Of a stretch of 64,000 nt of DNA, positions 51,851 through 61,654 are shown in pieces (position 1 is the stretch's first letter; each line of letters begins with the position of its first letter). The stretch spans positions 1-64,000 of the forward strand of contig NZ_BBJH01000010.1 of assembly GCF_000739775.1 (NCBI RefSeq), in the 5' to 3' direction. A program made the position numbers and the translations under genes. This stretch comes from Paraburkholderia heleia NBRC 101817 (GTDB lineage Bacteria; Pseudomonadota; Gammaproteobacteria; Burkholderiales; Burkholderiaceae). The notes under the pieces were generated by a model, which was given only the letters and a program-made list of their open reading frames with translations, ran no database searches and was not told the origin of the DNA.

Positions 51851-51883
51851 CGCGAACCTCGCCTGTTTCAGGCGAGGTTCGCG
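51851..51883 (+). terminator. Perfect 15-bp hairpin after the binding-protein gene
   Basis: CGCGAACCTCGCCTG and CAGGCGAGGTTCGCG are exact reverse complements separated by TTT. Position and strength fit a transcription end or an RNA-protecting 3' hairpin. No T-run follows on either strand, so it is not a textbook rho-independent terminator. Confidence 0.6.
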
Positions 51884-52232
51884 CACAAAGCGAGAGGTCG
51901 CGCAGCGCCGGCAGCTGCATTCCTGAAATACCAGCTGGATATCCGCCACGATCCCCAATTGCCCCGCCCCCGCTGCGGACCTCGTGCCGCCGTCGCCCTG
52001 GCTCGCGGGGCAGGCCGCCTTCGCGCTATCCCGCAAATACGCGCCCTGAAGCCGCGCGCTCAAAACCGAAACGCAATATGAGGGGGCCCGTGCATCCGTG
52101 CCCCACTATTTAGCCGATTCGGAGCACAATACCTTCAGTCAAATTTGTCTGCTTTCCGGACGCGAGCGGCCCTTCACGGCGGCACGCCACGATCGCCATT
52201 CCCGAGCTGCGCATCAACCCAAAAGTCATCAT
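51884..52232. other. Intergenic region upstream of the GGDEF gene
   Basis: 349 bases with no recognised gene. An open frame reaches into the GGDEF gene from 52098 but lacks family sequence before ATG 52233. The AT-richer part around 52105-52160 probably holds the promoter. Confidence 0.5.
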
Positions 52233-53624
52233 ATGGACGGCTTGCTGATCGGTCCGGCAACACGCAGACAGGCGCTCTTCGCCAGCGTATGCGCGTTTGC
52301 GATCCTCCTTACGCTCGCGCTCGCGGCGCCACGTGCGCGCGACGCTCTGCCCGGCATCGCCCCGTTCATGCCGATGTGCGCGCTCACGGTGTTCACCACG
52401 TCGAGCATCGCGGCGTTCCTGCTGGGCGCACGTTTCGCGGCCACGCGCGTGGCCATGCTCGCCGCGTTGGGCGGCGCCTACGCGTTCACGGCCATTACCG
52501 TCGCGCTGCAACTGTTGATGTTTCCTGGCGTGTTTGCGCGCACGGGGCTATTCGGCGCGCTCCCGAATAGCGCCGAATGGATGTGGGTGTTCTGGCACGC
52601 TGGCTTTCCCGCACTCGTCATCGTGGCCGAACTGGTGCGAAAGCGCCTGCCCGCCTCGCCGTTCGCCCGCGAACGTCTCGACGCGCGCGGCTGGCTGCTG
52701 ATCGCGGGCCCGGCGGCGGTTGCCGCGCTGCTGGGCGTGCTTGTCACGCACGTGGACCTCGCATCGCCGTTTCGCGACGTTGCGAGCGCCGCGCCGGCGT
52801 CGGCCATCGCGGACAATCTCGCGGGCCTCGTGATTTGCGCGCTCAACCTGATCGCCATCGCGCTCGTGCTGCTCAAGGGACGGCTGCGCCTCGTGCTCGA
52901 TTGGTGGATCGTCGTGGCGCTGCTCGCCTCGCTCGTCGACGCCGCGCTCAATACGCTCAGCATCGAGCGCTTCACGGTGGGCTGGTATGTCGCGCGCGTG
53001 TTCAGCATGTTCGCGCCAGGCGTGCTCGTGTGCGTACTGGTGTGGGAAGTCACGACGCTCTATCGCCAGCTCGCCGATGAACACGCAACGCTGATCCGCG
53101 CCTCCGCACGCGACGCGCTCACGCACGTCTATAACCGCAGCTATTTCGACGAGCAGTTCCGCGAGGCCTTCGAGCGCGCCGTGCGCAGCGGCCAGCCGCT
53201 CTCGCTCGTGATGCTCGATGTCGATCACTTCAAGCACTACAACGACGCCTTCGGCCATCTGCACGGCGACGCCTGCCTCGGCGCCGTAGCGGGTGCGCTA
53301 GCCGCCACGCTTGCGAGCACGTTGCCCGCGCCAGGCGGTTTCGTCGCCCGCTATGGCGGCGAAGAATTCGCGCTCGTCCTGCCCGATACCGGCGCGGATG
53401 AAGCCGCGGCGCTCGCCGAACGCGCACGCGCCGCCGTCGAGCAACTCGGCATTCCCTCGCCCGCCGCAGGCGGCTATGTGACGGTGAGTGCGGGCTGCGC
53501 CACCCGCGACGCGATCGTTGCGTCGTCCCCCAATGCGCTGATCGAAGCCGCCGATGCCGCGCTGTATGCGGCCAAACAAGCTGGCCGCAACCGCGTGAGC
53601 CACGCGGGCGCGAGCTTCGCGTAA
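52233..53624 (+). CDS. Membrane diguanylate cyclase with 7TM-type N-terminal domain
   Basis: A 463-residue protein. Residues 1 to about 290 contain seven to eight hydrophobic helices (ALFASVCAFAILLTLALAAP and others), resembling MASE4-type sensor domains. The GGDEF domain follows from ARDALTHVYNRSYFDEQFRE; the active-site signature RYGGEEFALVLP is intact, and LDVDHFKHYND is the metal-binding strand. It should make cyclic di-GMP. No RxxD inhibitory site is visible five residues ahead of GGEEF, so product inhibition may be lacking. There is no EAL domain. It is followed by an MFS gene 217 bp downstream. Confidence 0.9.
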   Translation: MDGLLIGPATRRQALFASVCAFAILLTLALAAPRARDALPGIAPFMPMCALTVFTTSSIAAFLLGARFAATRVAMLAALGGAYAFTAITVALQLLMFPGVFARTGLFGALPNSAEWMWVFWHAGFPALVIVAELVRKRLPASPFARERLDARGWLLIAGPAAVAALLGVLVTHVDLASPFRDVASAAPASAIADNLAGLVICALNLIAIALVLLKGRLRLVLDWWIVVALLASLVDAALNTLSIERFTVGWYVARVFSMFAPGVLVCVLVWEVTTLYRQLADEHATLIRASARDALTHVYNRSYFDEQFREAFERAVRSGQPLSLVMLDVDHFKHYNDAFGHLHGDACLGAVAGALAATLASTLPAPGGFVARYGGEEFALVLPDTGADEAAALAERARAAVEQLGIPSPAAGGYVTVSAGCATRDAIVASSPNALIEAADAALYAAKQAGRNRVSHAGASFA

Positions 53625-53841
53625 CGCGTGCCGATTCGTTGCTGCTCGCGCTGGCGTAAGCGGCATTGCCAAAAGCGCAACGCATTTGGGTTTCAACCAG
53701 GTGCTTCCATGTCCCGGCATCAATAAAGTGCGTGCTAAGGCCTGTATCGGCATTTGCATACGTCGCGCACAATCCATGCAAATACATCGATGCATGCACA
53801 TATGTTCCCCACACGCTTTCAAAATGTAATGAGGAATCGGG

Positions 53842-55239
53842 ATGTCCATTGAAAAATCGGCGGAAATTGCCGCCCGCTTCGACCGGCTACCGCCTTCGCG
53901 CACAGTCTGGTCGATGGTGATCCTGCTGTCGCTCGGCGGCGTATTCGAGTTTTACGACCTCTTCTTCACGGGCTATGTCGCGCCCGGCATGGTGCATTCG
54001 GGTCTTTTCACACCCGAATCACTCGGTTTCTTTTCCGCACTCGGGCCGCTCAAGGTGGCCGGCTTCGGCACCTTCGTGTTCTCGACCTTCGCCGGGCTGT
54101 GGGTCGGCGCGCTCGCGTTCGGCCAGGTCGCGGACAGGTTCGGGCGGCGCATCATCTTCACGTGGTCGCTGATCTGGTACATCGTCTGCACGGCGATCAT
54201 GGCATTTCAGACGAGCGGCCAGGCGCTCAATATCTGGCGCTTCATTGCCGGCATCGGCATTGGCATCGAGCTCGTGACCATCGACACGTATATTTCCGAG
54301 CTGATCCCAAGCGGCGAGCGCGGCCGCGCCTATGCGGTCAACCAGTTCATCACGTTCAGCGTGGTGCCCGTGGTCGCGTTTCTCGCCTATATCCTCAAGG
54401 ACTCGCATCCTGTCGGCCTCGACTACTGGCGCGTCGTGATCCTGATCGGCTCGATAGGCGCGGTGGTGGTATGGTTCCTGCGCCGGAGCATTCCCGAAAG
54501 CCCGCGCTGGCTCGCGCGCAATGGCCGCGAGGACGAAGCAGAACGTATCGTTGCCGACATCGAGCGGCGCGTAGCCGCCGAAACGGGCACGGCTTTGCCG
54601 CCACTCGGGGCGATCTCGCTCGAAAAGGCCGGGCGCGGCTCGCTCGGCGAAGTGCTGCGCGCGCCGTATTTGCGGCGCACGGTCATTCTGTCGATTTTCA
54701 ACATGGCGCAGGTGATCGGATTTTACGGTTTCGCCGCATGGGTGCCCACGCTGCTGATCGCCCGGGGCGTCCACATCACGCAAAGTCTTGCGTACGCCTT
54801 TGTGATTGCCATTGCCAATCCGTTCGGACCGCTGATTGGCGTGTGGTTCGCCGACAAGCTGGAGCGCAAGACACAGATCGTCGGCGGCCTCCTCATTATG
54901 GGGGTGGTCATCACGCTATTCGCGCAAGCCACGCAGCCGTGGGCCCTGATCGTGCTAGGCGTGCTCTTCACGCTCGCTTCGAACGTGATGTCCTACGCCT
55001 ATCACGGTTACCAGGCCGAGCTTTACCCTACGCGCATCCGCGCTCGCGCCGTCGGCTTCGTCTACTCGTGGAGCCGTATTGCCGCCGCGTTCGCGGGGTT
55101 GGCCATCGGCATCCTGCTCCATCATTACGGTGTGCCTGGCGTCGCGGTGTTCATTGGCGCTTCGATGCTCGTGGGCATCGTGATGATTCTGCTTGGGCCG
55201 GTTACGCGCGGGCTCTCGCTCGAATCGATCAGCCATTGA
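53842..55239 (+). CDS. MFS transporter, sugar porter/metabolite-H+ symporter type
   Basis: A 465-residue, 12-helix transporter with a soluble N-terminus. SLGGVFEFYDLFFTGYVAPG in helix 1 is typical of the metabolite:H+ symporter/sugar-porter group (FExYD). GQVADRFGRRIIFTWSL lies between helices 2 and 3, RFIAGIGIGIELVTIDTYIS in helix 4, and PESPRWLARNGREDEAERIV in the central loop. GAGGAATCGGG precedes the ATG. The substrate could be a sugar, an aromatic acid or dicarboxylate. It converges with a TauE/SafE gene 12 bp away. Confidence 0.9.
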   Translation: MSIEKSAEIAARFDRLPPSRTVWSMVILLSLGGVFEFYDLFFTGYVAPGMVHSGLFTPESLGFFSALGPLKVAGFGTFVFSTFAGLWVGALAFGQVADRFGRRIIFTWSLIWYIVCTAIMAFQTSGQALNIWRFIAGIGIGIELVTIDTYISELIPSGERGRAYAVNQFITFSVVPVVAFLAYILKDSHPVGLDYWRVVILIGSIGAVVVWFLRRSIPESPRWLARNGREDEAERIVADIERRVAAETGTALPPLGAISLEKAGRGSLGEVLRAPYLRRTVILSIFNMAQVIGFYGFAAWVPTLLIARGVHITQSLAYAFVIAIANPFGPLIGVWFADKLERKTQIVGGLLIMGVVITLFAQATQPWALIVLGVLFTLASNVMSYAYHGYQAELYPTRIRARAVGFVYSWSRIAAAFAGLAIGILLHHYGVPGVAVFIGASMLVGIVMILLGPVTRGLSLESISH

Positions 55240-55251
55240 GTCAGGCGATCG

Positions 55252-56049
55252 TCAAAACAGGACGTGCGATTTGACGATCATCTGCACGGCTGCGGCCAGC
55301 ACGCACACGAGCACGACCACGCGAAACGCGAGCGGATGCAGGCTGTCGCGCAACGGCCGAATGAGCAGCATGCCCGCGATGGCGGGCACGCTGGCCGCCG
55401 CCGAAATCGCGAGATCCATGAAACCCGCGTGCGCGCCGTGGCTGAACGTCGTGATGAGCGTGATAACCGAAACGACGAGAATGATCGCAATCTGTTTCGT
55501 GAACGCGCGGCCCGTGGCGCCCGACGCGATCAGATACATGGCGAGCAAGGGCCCCGGCACGGCGGCAATGCTCTCCATGAGCGCCGCCCCGAAACCGAGC
55601 GCGAAACCCACTGGCCGCGCGAGCGCAGGCGCGAGTTTGAAACGCGGCGAAACGAGCAAAAGCAACGCCGCCACGATCAACGCCACGCCCGAGGCCGCCT
55701 GGGCGTGATGCGGCTCCAGCGCGATCAGCACGGAAACCCCAATCACATTGCCGATCACGGTGCCAATCAACGGCGCCGCGATATTGCGCACGGTAGGCAG
55801 CATTTCGCCGCCCTCCAGCGCCTGCGGAATATTGCCGAGAATGATCGGCATGGACAGCAGCAGCACCGCTTCCTTGACCGGCAAAAAATGCGTGACGATG
55901 GGCATGGCCACAAGCGGCACGCCGATGCCCGTCACGCCCTTCACCATACCGCCCAGCACGAGCGCAACCGCAATGCCGAGCCATTGAAGTACGTCGAGCG
56001 ACTGCAGATGGGGCGCGAGAAGACCCGAGGAAAAAGAAAAGCCGGACAT
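55252..56049 (-). CDS. TauE/SafE-family membrane exporter
   Basis: A 265-residue protein with eight hydrophobic helices of the TauE/SafE (TSUP) family. GGMVKGVTGIGVPLVAMPIV in helix 1 and the internal repeat GFGAALMESIAAVPGPLLAM are the two family motifs. Members export sulfite, sulfoacetate or other small anions. No sulfur genes are nearby, so the substrate is unknown. It is convergent with the MFS gene, and the H-NS gene lies about 130 bp downstream in the leftward direction on the same strand. Confidence 0.87.
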   Translation of the reverse strand: MSGFSFSSGLLAPHLQSLDVLQWLGIAVALVLGGMVKGVTGIGVPLVAMPIVTHFLPVKEAVLLLSMPIILGNIPQALEGGEMLPTVRNIAAPLIGTVIGNVIGVSVLIALEPHHAQAASGVALIVAALLLLVSPRFKLAPALARPVGFALGFGAALMESIAAVPGPLLAMYLIASGATGRAFTKQIAIILVVSVITLITTFSHGAHAGFMDLAISAAASVPAIAGMLLIRPLRDSLHPLAFRVVVLVCVLAAAVQMIVKSHVLF

Positions 56050-56180
56050 CGGTGACGATCAGGGCATTGGCGCGCGTGGTTTCGCGCCGCTCATGTGAAA
56101 GTGGCCGCGGGCGTCGAAACGCCGGCGCGGCCACCGGTTCGCAAGCGAATTTCGCTTATGCGCTTTTCTCAGCGGCTTAA

Positions 56181-56693
56181 TTAAGCAGCCGCTGCGGCTT
56201 GTGCCGGCTTGGCGGCCGCTTTACGGCCTGCCGTTTTACGCGCCGCCCGCTTTGCGGGTGCAGCTTTCTTCGCGGGCGCGGCCTTGGCGCGCTTCGCCAC
56301 GGTCTTTTTCACCGCCGCCCCATTGGCGCGCGGTTTGCGCGCGACCTTGGCAGCAGCCTTTGCCGCGCTGCCGTCGATCAGGAATTTCGAACGGTCTTTC
56401 ACGTCGCGAATCCATGCCGGCGCACGGCCACGGCCGGTCCACGTGGCGCCCGTTTTCGGGTCGGCGTATTTGGCCGCAACGGTGCGCCTTGCACCGGCAG
56501 CCTTGACGCCTTTGCCAGGCTTGCGGCCGCGCCGCTTGCCGATAAAGCGGTCGATGTCGGCCACGCTCAGGCCATGTTTGACCATCAGTTCGCGGATTTT
56601 TGCGAGACCGGCCGACGCTTGTTTTTCCACGATCGATTCGGCCTGCTTTTGCAGCTTTGCGATCTTCGATTGAATTGCATCCAGGGTGACCAT
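56181..56693 (-). CDS. H-NS-family nucleoid protein with Ala/Lys-rich tail
   Basis: A 170-residue H-NS-type protein. Residues 1-55 form the coiled-coil oligomerisation part (AIQSKIAKLQKQAESIVEKQ), and the DNA-binding core is KYADPKTGATWTGRGRAPAW, the standard H-NS AT-hook-like loop (GRGRAP). The last 55 residues are a PAKKAAPAK-type, histone H1-like tail found in Burkholderiaceae H-NS proteins. It binds AT-rich DNA and silences foreign genes. It is not in an operon. Several paralogues are usual per genome. Confidence 0.92.
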   Translation of the reverse strand: MVTLDAIQSKIAKLQKQAESIVEKQASAGLAKIRELMVKHGLSVADIDRFIGKRRGRKPGKGVKAAGARRTVAAKYADPKTGATWTGRGRAPAWIRDVKDRSKFLIDGSAAKAAAKVARKPRANGAAVKKTVAKRAKAAPAKKAAPAKRAARKTAGRKAAAKPAQAAAAA

Positions 56694-56929
56694 TCACATC
56701 TCCTTATTCACGGTTTTTACGGACACCCTTCAACCGTTACTGGCCGATTGCGATCCTGTGCGATCCTGTCGGCCGGGGCGTCGCGAAAGACAGGTGATTA
56801 TGAAGTCAAATCACGCATGCTGGCAAATTATACGAATGTTTTGTAGTGGAAAACATGTTTCCTGATCAGACTATTGATCGTTCCGCATACAAAGTCCCCA
56901 TGAATTCTCTTTGAGCAACATTCGCACCG

Positions 56930-59900
56930 CTACGCGGCAAGAGGCGTGCGCTGCAATTCGACTACATTGACCTGCGCGCCAAATATCTCGCGAATCAAGG
57001 GCAAAAGGTGATCGTGGTGCGTGAGAAACAACACCTGGGTTTTCGCGGAGAGATTTCGTAAAGCCGCGAAACCGGCCTTTGCGCGCTCATCGTCGAAATT
57101 GATGAAGAGATCGTCGGCAACGAAGGGCAGCGCCGCCTTGCTCACCAGTTGCAATTCAAGGGCCGCGATGCGCAGCGCGAGAAAAAGCTGGTCGCGCGTG
57201 CCTTCACTCATTCCACTCACTTCCACGGTTTTGCCGGTGCTGCGGCGCGCATACAATGCGGGCGGATTGCGTTCGTTATCCACCACGAGCCTCGCGAAAT
57301 CACCGAGGGTGAGTCCGCTGAATATTTCACCCGCTCGACGCAGCATCGGCCCCTGCTTCTGGTCGCGATAGCGGTCCGTTGCCCATTTGAGCAGGCGGCT
57401 TGCCGTCGCGGCTTCGAGATATTGCTCCGCGGCGTCGCCCATGGCGCTCAGGGCTTCCTGGCGTTTCGCTTCGGCGAGCGCGGCATTGGCCTGGCCGTTG
57501 ATCGCGTCGAAGGCCTGCCTCGCGCTCACCTGTTGCTGCAGGCACTCGCTCAACGCTCGCTCGCCCGCTTCGCGTTTCTGGTTCACGGTTGCGAGCAGCG
57601 CGGGCATCTCGGAGAGAGGCTGCTCCGCGATCTCCGCCTCGATGGCCTCCTGTGCAAGTCCGTCGCCTTCGCGCACGAGCGTGTCACGCGCCGCCGAGAT
57701 CGCTTTCGACACCGCGCGACGCGCGTCGGAACGCTCGGCGAGCGGCAAGGCTGCGTCGATTTCGCTCACGCCGGCCAGCTTCAGGATGGGCTCGATACGC
57801 GCCTGTGCGCCCGCCACCGCCGCCGCGGCATCGGCCACGCGCGTGCGGGCAACCTGCACGTCGGCGTCGGCCTGGGCGAGGGATTTCGCCGTTTCGCGCG
57901 CGGCTGCGAGTCGCGCCGCGAGTTGACGCGCCACGTCGATGCCGTCACTCGACGCGGGCCATTCGGGCGCGAGCGCCCCGGCGAGGCGCCGCGCGTCGGT
58001 GTCCAGCATCGCCAATTGCGTGCGGATCGCACGAATGCGGTTACGGGGTGCTTCGGCGTCCGAAAAAGCGGCTGCGATGGCATTGGCGAGTTCCACGGCG
58101 CCTTCCGCTGCCGCGAGCGTCGCTGCGCGTGTGCCGAGATTCGCTTGCGCGAGCGCCTCGCGCCATTGCGTCTGCCACTTTGCGTAGGCCTCCCGTTCAA
58201 TCGTCAAACGGGCTTGCGCAGATGCGCTCGCGCGTTCGGCGTCGCGAATCTGTGCCTCCAGACCTTCTCGCTGCACGGCGCTCTTTTGAGCCGATTGCAC
58301 GACGGTTTCCGCCCTGCCGATCAATGTCGTCAGTGCATCGTCTTCGTTCGCCGGCGCCACCGGGCGCAACGTTTCGAGCAGCGCCGCATGCGCGGCGATG
58401 CGCGCCGCTCGACGCGATTCGAGCTCGCTCGCGCGCCGATCGCATTCGCTCTGTGCGTTGAGCGCCGCATCGCGATTCGCGAGCCACGCGCTCATATCTG
58501 CAAGCGGCATGCCAGCCAGCTGCGCATCAGTGGCAGTTTGTATCCAGGCATTGCGAAAGGCCTCGAGTTCGCGCTCGCGTTCGCTTAGCGCCGCAAGCTT
58601 GCGCTGCGCATTCGCGCGCGCCGTTTCGACTTGCTGACGCAAGTTCTGCAACGTGGCCGCAGCCTGCGACGTGCCGAGTTGCGCGTCGACGAGTTCGTCG
58701 GCCAGACGCATCGCATCGTCCACGGCGGGGGCGCCATCCGCGAGACTGACGCGCGCCGCCTTGACTTCGAGCCACGCGCTATCGCGGCGCGTGCGCGCCG
58801 CCTGCACTTGCGCAGTCGTGACAACCTTGTTGCCCTGCGTGAAATGCTTCTCCTGCAATTCGAAACGCCCGGTATCCTCTAATGCGGCTGAGGCCGCTTC
58901 TTGCGCCGCGGCCACCGCGCTCAAGCGCTCGCTTTCTTCTTTTTGCAGTGCGGCGAGGCGTGTGGCCGAGGGCAGGTCGAGCGCACGCAGCGCCAGCACA
59001 GGCTTGCTCCATTGGCCCAGCAGTTGGCGTCTCTCTTCGACCGTGCGCTGCGCATCCGCCAGTTCGCGCTCGAGCGCGCCTTCCTTCGTCGCGCTGTTGC
59101 GAAACTCGCGCGCGTCGTCGAGCGCGGCGTGCAACGCATGCGGCACGTCGATGCCGGGCAGGTGCGCAAGCTGCCCCTGCAATTGCGCGAGCTTGCGCGT
59201 CTGTTCGTCATGTGCCTCGCGCGCCGTCATGAGCGCTTGCTCGCGAAGACCGTGATCGCGCAGCAGGTTCGTCACCGTCTTGCGCGCGAGCGCGCCGGGC
59301 AGCGCCGCGCGCAATGCGGCTTCGTCGCCCGGCCAGCCAAGCTGGGCGGCAGCGGCGAATGCGGCGTCGAGATGGTTGCGGATCTCGGTTTCACGCACCA
59401 GCAATTCGCGCGGATGATTGACGCATTCGCCGCGCAGCGTATCGAGCGCGTCGATTTCGGCGGCGAGTGCAAGTGCGGCACGATCGGGCTCGATCGCATC
59501 ACGCGACGCTTCTTTGCCTGCGAGATCGGCCTGGCGCGCTTCCTGCACTCTGCGCTCGGCGGCAATGTCGGCTTGCGCCTTCAACAGATCGGCATGAGCG
59601 GTGGGCGGTAAATCGACAACCTCGCCCAAGGCAGCCAACTCGCGCTGCTTGAGCGAAAGCTCTTCGATATAGGGAGCGAGGCGGCGCACGCGTTCGAGCT
59701 TCGAGCGCTGCGATTCGAGACTGCGCTGTTCGGCGCGCAAACGCTCGATGGCCTGTTCGACCATTTCGAGCGCGTCTTTCTTCTCGACCCAATCGCGCGT
59801 GCGCACCTGCGCGGCCTTCAGTTCGCCCGTTGCCTCGATGAACGACGTTTCCGCCTGTGCATACGCACTACCACTGCGTCGCGGAGCCCACAGTTCGGCC

Positions 59901-60400
59901 GCGCGACTCTCCAGTTCCTCGCGCACGGGCCCGAGGCTCCCCACGCCTGCCGCCGATTCGAACAGGACCTGCCCGAGTTTGTCCGATGCATCGAGAATAC
60001 TGCGACCGCCTTCGACGAGCCGCGCATGATCGAGGCCGAACATCTGCTCGAAGAACTCCTTGCTCGTGCCGTCGAGAAATGCGGCGAGAAAGTCGTCGGG
60101 CAGTTTGTCGTCCTGCGGAGTGCGCAGCGAGTTGCGGCCGCGCGCGCGATGAAATCGTTGCTCGGCCGCGCCGCTTTCCAGCACGCCGCCAATGCGCAAT
60201 TCCGGCGTGTTGTGGAGAAAATCGAGCGGCGTTTGCAGGCGCATGCCGAACAACAGTTCCGACACGGCGGTCCGCACCGTGGACTTGCCCGCTTCGTTCG
60301 GCCCCACGATGACGTGGAAATCGTGCGCCGCGTGGGGAAACGGCAGGGTCGTATCGGTGAACTTGCCGTATTTGATCAAATCGAGTTGCTTGAGACGCAT
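56930..60400 (-). CDS. yhaN: AAA-type ATPase of the Rad50/SbcC superfamily, YhaN-like
   Basis: A 1156-residue SMC-like protein. Walker A GPNEAGKST (33-41) is at the N-terminus; a very long coiled-coil region with many Ala/Arg/Glu heptads occupies residues 170-1000; the signature VEVSGMSEGTRDQLFLALRI and Walker B LPFVADDLFINFDDERAKAG are at the end, together forming the ABC-type head. No zinc-hook CxxC is visible in the middle, unlike true Rad50/SbcC. It starts 3 bp after the stop of the YhaO-like nuclease gene, so the two make one unit, in the manner of SbcD-SbcC. A DNA-end processing or repair role is inferred. Confidence 0.9.
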   Translation of the reverse strand: MRLKQLDLIKYGKFTDTTLPFPHAAHDFHVIVGPNEAGKSTVRTAVSELLFGMRLQTPLDFLHNTPELRIGGVLESGAAEQRFHRARGRNSLRTPQDDKLPDDFLAAFLDGTSKEFFEQMFGLDHARLVEGGRSILDASDKLGQVLFESAAGVGSLGPVREELESRAAELWAPRRSGSAYAQAETSFIEATGELKAAQVRTRDWVEKKDALEMVEQAIERLRAEQRSLESQRSKLERVRRLAPYIEELSLKQRELAALGEVVDLPPTAHADLLKAQADIAAERRVQEARQADLAGKEASRDAIEPDRAALALAAEIDALDTLRGECVNHPRELLVRETEIRNHLDAAFAAAAQLGWPGDEAALRAALPGALARKTVTNLLRDHGLREQALMTAREAHDEQTRKLAQLQGQLAHLPGIDVPHALHAALDDAREFRNSATKEGALERELADAQRTVEERRQLLGQWSKPVLALRALDLPSATRLAALQKEESERLSAVAAAQEAASAALEDTGRFELQEKHFTQGNKVVTTAQVQAARTRRDSAWLEVKAARVSLADGAPAVDDAMRLADELVDAQLGTSQAAATLQNLRQQVETARANAQRKLAALSERERELEAFRNAWIQTATDAQLAGMPLADMSAWLANRDAALNAQSECDRRASELESRRAARIAAHAALLETLRPVAPANEDDALTTLIGRAETVVQSAQKSAVQREGLEAQIRDAERASASAQARLTIEREAYAKWQTQWREALAQANLGTRAATLAAAEGAVELANAIAAAFSDAEAPRNRIRAIRTQLAMLDTDARRLAGALAPEWPASSDGIDVARQLAARLAAARETAKSLAQADADVQVARTRVADAAAAVAGAQARIEPILKLAGVSEIDAALPLAERSDARRAVSKAISAARDTLVREGDGLAQEAIEAEIAEQPLSEMPALLATVNQKREAGERALSECLQQQVSARQAFDAINGQANAALAEAKRQEALSAMGDAAEQYLEAATASRLLKWATDRYRDQKQGPMLRRAGEIFSGLTLGDFARLVVDNERNPPALYARRSTGKTVEVSGMSEGTRDQLFLALRIAALELQLVSKAALPFVADDLFINFDDERAKAGFAALRNLSAKTQVLFLTHHDHLLPLIREIFGAQVNVVELQRTPLAA

Positions 60401-60403
60401 GGG

Positions 60404-61654
60404 TCATTCTCCCGTGGAAAGGCGCGCAAGCAGCGCGGGACCGACCTGCTCCACCAGCGCCGCGAGTTTGCCCTCGCGGGCGAGTTCGAGCAGTGGCGCG
60501 TCTTCTTTCACTTCGCTGCGCACCTTGCCGACGAAGGCGCGCAAATCGCGTTCGAGCAGTGCGAGAAATTCGGCGTCTTGCGTGGCCGCTTCGACTAGCA
60601 GTTTGAGATCGGCGAGCGCTTCGATCTGCTCGTTCTGTGCAGCAGCCGTATCGGCGGCGCGCGTTTCGAGCTTGACCTTTTCCAGCCACAGCTTGTCATT
60701 GCCGATAATACCGATCTGATTGAGCACTTCGGCACGCAATTGCGTGGCGCGCCCGAACAAGAGTCCATGTGCCGGCGACTTGCCCGTCACCGTCACGCGC
60801 ACCGCACGCGGCACATGCGCGTCGACGCACAGCAGCGCTTCGAGCGCAGCGCCGATCTTGCGCGACAGATCCGCGACGCCCTCGCAGTCGCTCGCGTCGA
60901 CACGCACCGATTCCCAGCGCAGCACGTCGAGGTAAAGACGCTCGACCTCCGTGCGGGCGCCCTCGACGCTCACGAGCACGGCGCCCCGGCGGCCCGTTTC
61001 GCGGATGTGCCGGCCCTGCAGATTGCCCGGGAATACGATGGTCGACTCTTGCGCCCACTGCTGAAATTCGTGGACGTGGCCGAGCGCCCAGTAGTCGTAA
61101 CCCTTCGCGTGCAATTCGGCACGCGTGCATGGCGCGTAGGACGCGTGCGCGGCATAGCCTTCGAGCGCGGTGTGGAGCACACCGATGTTGTAGTAACCGG
61201 CAACCGGCGACGGGTAGCCCACGGCGAGATTCTCGACCACGGCCTTGTCCTTGAAGCTCTGGCCATGCAGCGCCACCTTGATGTCGTGCAGCACGTGGGT
61301 TTCGGGCTTGCGATGACTGAACACCACCACGTTGTCCGGCAAGGTGAGCTTCCTGGTCATTTCACTTTCCGCGTCGTGGTTGCCCCACAACGCGAAAACG
61401 CGAATGCCGGCCTTGCGCAGACGTCCCATCTGCTGGCCGAAGAAAATGCCGGTGTTGTGGTCCTTCCAGTCGCCGTCGTAGAGATCGCCGGCGATGACGA
61501 CGAACGCGACCTCCTCTTCGATGGCTCGATCGACCAACTGGCGCAACGCCTCGCGCGTGGCATTGCGCAATTGCGCGGCCGGCGCATCGGGATAGGCGCT
61601 CAGGCCATGTAGCGGGCTGTCGAGGTGCAGGTCTGCCGCGTGGATAAACTTCAC
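60404..61654 (-). CDS. yhaO: Metallophosphoesterase, SbcD/Mre11-like nuclease, YhaO-like
   Basis: A 416-residue metallophosphoesterase. Di-metal motifs are complete: DLHLDSP (8-14), AGDLYDGDW, WGNHDAES and ALGHVHEFQ. The C-terminal part is a capping domain as in SbcD/YhaO. The start is the GTG at 61654 because GAGGA lies 6 bases ahead and KFIHAADLHLD follows at once; a longer open frame upstream has no family sequence. It is translationally close to yhaN (3-bp gap). The pair probably cuts DNA ends or hairpins. Upstream lies a 1.5-kb region without genes. Confidence 0.9.
   Translation of the reverse strand: MKFIHAADLHLDSPLHGLSAYPDAPAAQLRNATREALRQLVDRAIEEEVAFVVIAGDLYDGDWKDHNTGIFFGQQMGRLRKAGIRVFALWGNHDAESEMTRKLTLPDNVVVFSHRKPETHVLHDIKVALHGQSFKDKAVVENLAVGYPSPVAGYYNIGVLHTALEGYAAHASYAPCTRAELHAKGYDYWALGHVHEFQQWAQESTIVFPGNLQGRHIRETGRRGAVLVSVEGARTEVERLYLDVLRWESVRVDASDCEGVADLSRKIGAALEALLCVDAHVPRAVRVTVTGKSPAHGLLFGRATQLRAEVLNQIGIIGNDKLWLEKVKLETRAADTAAAQNEQIEALADLKLLVEAATQDAEFLALLERDLRAFVGKVRSEVKEDAPLLELAREGKLAALVEQVGPALLARLSTGE

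Noticed and set aside
57149..58588. 479-codon frame antisense to yhaN
   Set aside because: Shadow of the coiled-coil gene; Arg/Gly/Cys-rich with no family pattern.
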